Positions 58,978 to 64,000 of a stretch of 64,000 nucleotides of DNA are shown here, one piece after another. Every line of letters begins with the position of its first letter. The stretch's first letter is position 1. The notes under the pieces are model-generated. The model had not been told where the DNA came from. It saw nothing but the letters and a program-made list of their open reading frames with translations, and searched no databases. The translations under genes were made by a program, and so were the position numbers. The DNA is from Calliopum simillimum (Eukaryota; Arthropoda; Insecta; Diptera; Lauxaniidae), in NCBI GenBank assembly GCA_951812925.1, contig OX638368.1:157342492-157406491 (forward strand), written 5' to 3'.

Positions 58978-59494
58978 GATTGTCCTGCTATAAATATCGT
59001 TACCACTGAGCCATGTTGAGCTGACTGGATTCTAAAATTGTATTGTAGGACTTCAAACTGGCGCATACTCTCTATCTTGTAGTTGTTCCTGCTACATATG
59101 CAGCCGGAACTACTGGCGCTTATGCTTACTGAACTCATAGGATCAAGTCCCTTTTGACTTAAGGAGACACATTCAACACTAAATTATATATTAAAACATA
59201 ATAGGTAATGCTATTTAGGATTAAGATTTTTAAACTTATTGTTAGGCTCCTAAGATGAGAAGATTCAGTAAATGCATATGCATACTAACTCTTTGTATCA
59301 CTTCTAAAATATTGGGTAAGAAATTACAGTTCTAATGATAAAACAAAATGAAAACTATAAGAAAAATATAAGCTTTCTTTCGCAATGCAGTTTCTGTTGT
59401 TCTGAAATACATTTGAAAATTTTATTAAATTTTTACTTAACATCTTATATTAAACAAACATATTTTAACAAACTGCACTTTGAAAATTCTATAT
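58978..59494. other. Stretch between the LINE and the SET gene
   Basis: The first part may be LINE 3' UTR. The minus-strand TTTATT near 59421-59427 (AATAAA on the coding strand) is a plausible poly(A) signal for the SET-domain gene, about 70 bp after its stop. Confidence 0.45.
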
Positions 59495-60455
59495 TTAAAA
59501 AAAATCTGTAGATGGCATAAAGTAGTTGCAACTTTTTGAGCTACATAAACAAGGCGTTCTAGACAAGTTAACATTTTTATTGACACCTGTTTCTTCACCA
59601 CCATAATGAAAACAAAGTTCTTCTCCGGCAACAATATGCCGTTTAGCAAAAATAGCTGTAAATAACATTTTTGAACTATTAATTTTACTTTTCATTAAGC
59701 TACTCACCTATCTTAGGAATTGGACAATCTACTCGAACGCTGAAAATTTCACAATTTGGTTCGCAACTATGATTTAGATAACGTCCCACATTACCTTTGT
59801 TACTTGGATCGATTATAGTTTTAGAATTTTTGGAGCCGTCATTTGGCATATTGTTATTCTGATTCAACTCGTTCAAACAGAGTATGTAGTTCATTTTTAA
59901 ATTTCTTTCGTTTTCAACAATACGATTTTGTGCCTCCTGAATGGTTATTAACTCTCCCGCATATTCACAAATGAATCCACCAATGGGTATATCTTCATTT
60001 GTTGATAGACTCTTAGATTTATATCGTAATGAATCGATTACCTTTAGATGTTTTCGCGGCCCTTTTTGAACCAATCTGTTTTTACATTTTTCCACATCGC
60101 ATTTACACAGAGATGAACACTCGTAAATAATATCGCCACTATTTCTGTAATGCAGTTTTCTGTTCCTGTTCAAAACAAGTTCATTCGAAGTGTGTGCTAT
60201 TGTGTAATTGGTGCCATGGCAACATTTAGAATTTAAACTACAACCATCTTCCTTGGAACAACTGCATTTATTAATTAGTATTGAATTGTATCTATCGCAG
60301 AGATCTAAATACTGTTTATTTTCAATAGACCCTTCCATCAATACATTCTCTAAAACATATTCCAAATTTTGCTCAGGATGCTCATAGTCATCTTGCACAT
60401 CTAACAAAATTTGTTGGATCTTATTATTTTCACATATTTGAGTTTGAAAATCCAT
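59495..60455 (-). CDS. SET-domain histone-lysine methyltransferase, SUV39/SETMAR type
   Basis: Two exons, 59708-60455 and 59495-59655, joined G/CT in frame across a 52-bp intron (GTGAGT...TTACAG), give 302 residues. A cysteine-rich pre-SET region lies at about residues 64-125 (C-S-C-x4-G-C and C-x-C-x4-C-x-N). The SET domain follows (about 137-265), with I-C-E-Y-A-G-E, the cofactor and knot motif R-Y-L-N-H-S-C-E-P-N-C, and G-E-E-L-C-F-H-Y where the last tyrosine is expected. A post-SET C-x-C-x4-C ends the protein. All key residues are present, so it should be active. By family it would methylate a histone lysine (H3K9 or H3K36 class) in the nucleus; the substrate cannot be told here. There is no chromodomain or transposase fusion, so it is the short insect-type form. 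Start: first ATG, no frame upstream. Confidence 0.9.
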
Positions 60456-60694
60456 AACTGGAATGTCAAAATATTAAAATTTGTTATATGATTTGTTATA
60501 ATTGCTATTGTATTTGCAATTATAAATTGTTATTTATTGCCAATATTCTTGATTTGTTTTCTTCTGTTTTTTCTTGTTAATCTGGGTTTGTTGTAGTTCA
60601 TCTAATTCACGCTCCAAGTTATTTGCATTTTTATAAAATAAATTTTTACTGAAGTCTGATTTTTAATTTCGACTTTATTTTTTTTTTTCAATTT
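60456..60694. promoter_or_regulatory. 5' flank of the SET-domain gene
   Basis: The promoter of the minus-strand SET gene must lie here or in the palindrome beyond. The sequence is AT-rich with no clear core element. Confidence 0.35.
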
Positions 60695-60903
60695 CAAAAT
60701 TCAAAATCAGCTGGTACTTGGAGAAACTTTCCTCGTACCAGCTGGTACGAGTTGGAGAGTTTCATTAAAACAGCTGGTACGAGTTGGAGAAAAAATAAAA
60801 TAAATAAAATAAAAATTGTTTTTCTCCAACTCGTACCAGCTGGTACGAGGAAAGTTTCTCCAAGTACCAGCTGATTTTGAATTCTGAAATTGAAAAAAAA
60901 AAT
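60695..60903. repeat. Palindrome of nested CAGCTGGTACGAG units
   Basis: The outer arms AATCAGCTGGTACTTGGAGA and onward are mirrored over about 75 bp. Inside each arm sits CTCGTACCAGCTGGTACGAG, which is itself a perfect 20-bp palindrome. The left side has an extra GCTGGTACGAGTTGGAGA unit. The centre is (AAAATAAAATAAATAAAATA). It lies 240 bp upstream of the SET gene start. Probably a small fold-back element. Confidence 0.75.
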
Positions 60904-61188
60904 TAACAAAATTGTCATTTTCATGTATTATACATATATCATCTTATTTCGATTTTATTAAAAACTATTGACCTTAGAGCAAAAAAAATTACTGGAAATT
61001 ATTCGTTTAGTATTATAAAAAACTTTTCCATTTGTTCCAACTCCCATACAGTCCTAATAATTTCGCATATTTGAAAAAATTGTTTGCCAACGCATTAAAA
61101 AATTTAACTTGATAACGAATTAATACTTTTAAAAGCTATTTAATTGCAAAAAAAAGTTTTCAATGAATTCTAACTAATTTTACTACGA

Positions 61189-61190
<2 letters not shown>

Positions 61191-61227
<37 letters not shown>

Positions 61228-64000
61228 TATATTTAAAGTCTTATTAATTCATGTACAAAGTTATAAATAATTAAAAATAATTTAACTAATATAAATAATT
61301 ATTAAATGACTAGTTCAACCAAAAGGTCTAAGGAACTAAAAGAGACCGACAACTTAAAAGCTAGAAGTGATTTTAAAAATCATTAAAAAGAAATAATTCA
61401 AGGAAAAGAAATATAACCCTTAACAATTCATTGACATAACTAGGAACTTAAGCTAAATTGAAAATTTACAAATTTATACAATTTTACAGGTTAAGTAGAA
61501 AAATACAAAATTTACAATATAGCTAACAGCGTAGTTCTATTTAAGAGGAATTCTTTTAACTTCTTTTTGAATAACTCCATATTCGATAGGTTCTTGATCG
61601 AACTGCTCAACTCATTATACCACCTAAGTCCATTGTGCGATATACTCTGCGACGACATAGCATTTACTGCTCGAGAAATGACCAGAAGATTTCTATGCCT
61701 TGTATCATACGAGTGTTGAAGCGTCAAAATCTGAACATTATTAGGACTTAGATTATTTTGGACTTTATGAACGTGCCATAACAACTGTAACCTATGAATG
61801 GCCTTAACAGGCAAAATACGATAATTGGAGTAAAGATCAACTGAATGATATCGAGAATGCAGATTGAAAACATTTTTTAACATTTTATTTTGCATTACTT
61901 GAACACTATTAGAGTTCGAGAAAGCAGCCCAGATACCGGTGGCATGAGAGATATGGCAGTGAGCAAGCCCAAAGTAAATCAATTTTTTTGTAGGGATTGA
62001 AAGTTTATACTTTATTTTATAGAGTAACCCATTAACTACAGCTAATTTATTCTCTAACCAGTCAATGTGATCTTGCCAACTTAAAAAACAATCAATTTTA
62101 ACCCCAAGAAATTTGATGCAATTGACTTGCGTTAGCAACTCTCCGTTATGAATGATTTCTAAATTATCAATTACTTTACGTTTACCACGAAAACAAATTA
62201 CATTAGTTTTCTTAACATTCAACATCAGCTTATTCAGCCTAAAGAATTCATCCAAAACTATTAGGTCTTCTTTTATATCGTGCCTAATATCATCAACGCA
62301 ATTACCAGGATAAAAAATAGAACAGTCATCCGCAAACAAAAATATTTTCCCTTTTGGAGGAAGTCGAGAGACATCATTGATAAATATTAGGAAAAGCAAA
62401 GGCCCTAAAACTGAGCCCTGTGGGACACCAGTACTAATGTTGTTAAGCTCACTAGACAATCCATTTACAATAACATATTGCTTTCTTTCCGACAAATAAC
62501 TTTTGATCAGACTAATTGCATTCATAGAGAATCCATAAAAGCTCAATTTTTCAAGTAGAATACAGTGATCAATTGAGTCAAAGGCCTTACTAAGATCAAG
62601 AAATAAACCCCCAACCAACTTACTTGACGAAATTTGTTTGCAGATAAGGTCAATTATTTCAATAAGAGCAGTTTGCGTACCTAAACCACGAAGGAAGCCA
62701 TATTGGTGACTGTACAACAAACCATTATTTGTAATAAATGAATACATTTGATCATACAAAAGTCTTTCGAAAATTTTACTGAGCGTTGGCGGGATTGAAA
62801 TCGGTCGATAGTTATCCACATTACCTTTTTCACCTTTCTTGAAAATTGGAGAAACCGTTTGGATTTTTAAGCAATTTGGGAAGGTGTTGGTGTCAATAAC
62901 CAAATTAAACAAATTGCAAATAATATCAACTAATTGTTCAAGAGAATTTTTGAATATTACACTCGAAACGCCATCCCAACCAGCAGAGGTCTTATTATTT
63001 AAAGACGATATAATTTTTTTAACTTGGGAGGAGGAAGTTCTCTCAAAATTAAAGACAAAGTTTGAAGAAGGAGGAATTAGAGACTGGAAGAAATTAATAT
63101 CATCCCAAGGAAAACTTATAAGCGAGTTAGTGATGTTTTCACCAATTGAACAGAAAAAATTGTTAAATTTATTTGCGATAGCTAAATCGTCTAACAAAAC
63201 ATTATTTTCGTAGATAGGAAAAGATTTCCTAGGAATTTCTTTGACCAAAGCATTAATTTTCCTCCAAATTTTTTTCGGATCACCTTGACATCTCTCAATT
63301 TCTCTATTTAAATAATTAGAACGCTTTTCTTTTAAGATCGGCTTGATGATTGAATTTAGCCTTTTAAAATTTTCAAGAAGACTAAGATTACTCCTGTTTT
63401 TCTTAAACTTAAACCAGTATTCATTCTTGATATTAATAAGCTTTTCGAGATTCCCATCAATCCACGGAGCCATTTTTTTCCTTTTGTTGACGCGAGTTCG
63501 ATTTGAAAAAGTGTTGCTTTTAACAATTGATGAAAGCGAAATTACAAGAATATCACAATTATCAAACGATATATCAGTTCTCGATACTAATGATTGGATC
63601 TGCTGCTGTATCAAAGAATAATTGATTTTCCTCATAGCTATTTCACTGCATCTATCAGCATTAGTAGCACAATGGAAGGTAGTCAAAAGTAGTGAATGGT
63701 CACTAATATCACAATTAATCACGCAGACTTTAGTTAGATCTCTTATGCCGTTGTAAAAAACATGGTCAATGCAACTATTACTATAAGGCCTAGTGACAGT
63801 CGAATGAAGGAAAGTATAGTTATAACTTAAGCAAAGGCTTTTGAAATGATTTGTAATGGATGAAGCTTCAAGGATATTAATATTTGAATCTCCAAAGAAA
63901 ATAGTTTCAGCATTACCAAAGAAATCAAATTTTCTACTTAAAAATTCGAAATAATTTTCGATACTATATTTATGGGACCTATAAAATCCAACTACATTTA
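61191..64000 (-). mobile_element. LINE, 3' part, with poly(A) tail; runs off the window
   Basis: The minus strand carries an uninterrupted ORF2 from the window edge to 61512, then about 285 bp of 3' UTR, and a run of about 35 A (T on the + strand, 61191-61225). The 5' part lies outside the window. The intact frame and long A tail suggest a young insertion. Confidence 0.85.
61512..64000 (-). CDS. LINE ORF2: AP endonuclease and reverse transcriptase, partial
   Basis: The frame is open from base 64000 down to the stop at 61512, over 820 codons, with its start outside the window. First comes the end of the AP-type endonuclease: F-F-G-D-S-N-I-N, S-C-I-D-H-V-F and D-H-S-L-L-L. The RT follows with N-Y-R-P-I-S-I, H-Q-Y-G-F-L-R-G, F-L-D-L-S-K-A-F-D, G-V-P-Q-G-S-V-L-G-P-L-L-F and the catalytic F-A-D-D. 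The C-terminal part ends in W-Y-N-E-L-S-S-S-I-K. No RNase H domain. Motifs fit the Jockey/CR1 group; the exact clade needs a tree. No stop or frameshift is seen in the visible part. Confidence 0.88.
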   Translation of the reverse strand, partial: NVVGFYRSHKYSIENYFEFLSRKFDFFGNAETIFFGDSNINILEASSITNHFKSLCLSYNYTFLHSTVTRPYSNSCIDHVFYNGIRDLTKVCVINCDISDHSLLLTTFHCATNADRCSEIAMRKINYSLIQQQIQSLVSRTDISFDNCDILVISLSSIVKSNTFSNRTRVNKRKKMAPWIDGNLEKLINIKNEYWFKFKKNRSNLSLLENFKRLNSIIKPILKEKRSNYLNREIERCQGDPKKIWRKINALVKEIPRKSFPIYENNVLLDDLAIANKFNNFFCSIGENITNSLISFPWDDINFFQSLIPPSSNFVFNFERTSSSQVKKIISSLNNKTSAGWDGVSSVIFKNSLEQLVDIICNLFNLVIDTNTFPNCLKIQTVSPIFKKGEKGNVDNYRPISIPPTLSKIFERLLYDQMYSFITNNGLLYSHQYGFLRGLGTQTALIEIIDLICKQISSSKLVGGLFLDLSKAFDSIDHCILLEKLSFYGFSMNAISLIKSYLSERKQYVIVNGLSSELNNISTGVPQGSVLGPLLFLIFINDVSRLPPKGKIFLFADDCSIFYPGNCVDDIRHDIKEDLIVLDEFFRLNKLMLNVKKTNVICFRGKRKVIDNLEIIHNGELLTQVNCIKFLGVKIDCFLSWQDHIDWLENKLAVVNGLLYKIKYKLSIPTKKLIYFGLAHCHISHATGIWAAFSNSNSVQVMQNKMLKNVFNLHSRYHSVDLYSNYRILPVKAIHRLQLLWHVHKVQNNLSPNNVQILTLQHSYDTRHRNLLVISRAVNAMSSQSISHNGLRWYNELSSSIKNLSNMELFKKKLKEFLLNRTTLLAIL

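Noticed and set aside
62839..63621. Plus-strand frames of 124 and 92 codons
   Set aside because: They are antisense shadows of the LINE ORF2.

Overview
The window is nuclear DNA of an insect, most likely a higher fly (Diptera, Schizophora). It is AT-rich, its genes have small introns with GT..AG borders, and its proteins (Keap1, mitochondrial S11, SF3A1) look fly-like. It is also crowded with insect-type transposons. The species cannot be fixed from the sequence; a tephritid or related fly is a guess.

Host genes in order: the last exon of a xylulokinase-like gene (+, 3230-3538); the splicing factor SF3A1 (-, 7130-11262, nine exons); the mitochondrial ribosomal protein mRpS11 (+, 11975-14291, five exons), divergent from SF3A1 across about 0.7 kb; the stress sensor Keap1 (-, 14991-19248, with a likely first coding exon at 32914-33046); an acyl-protein-thioesterase/LYPLAL1-like hydrolase (+, 55345-56116); and a small SET-domain methyltransferase of the SUV39/SETMAR type (-, 59495-60455). 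These are separate housekeeping or regulatory genes, not an operon.

Most of the rest is transposon-derived. The putative first Keap1 intron (19249-32913) holds a nearly complete Gypsy-type LTR retrotransposon (20180-26481), whose right LTR carries a 1.1-kb inverted-repeat insertion. It also holds a TIR element split by a LINE fragment and several MITEs. From 33 to 54 kb no host gene was recognised; this stretch is a mosaic of decayed mariner/Tc1 transposases, LINE fragments and many fold-back or TIR elements, often nested. The right edge (61191-64000) carries the 3' part of a LINE with an uninterrupted frame and a poly(A) tail.

The main new observations are: (1) at least five TA-flanked fold-back elements that share one internal motif around AACGGTGAGTCG; (2) two long non-autonomous elements with RSS-like CACAGTG ends and 5-bp flanking near-duplications, which look Transib-like; (3) several MITEs whose target duplications can be read directly (8 bp, 9 bp, 6 bp, TTAA, TTA), giving relative insertion ages by nesting; (4) a distant first exon of Keap1 that joins in frame. 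No CRISPR array, tRNA, rRNA or bacterial gene was seen. All family names for transposons rest on termini and protein motifs read by eye.
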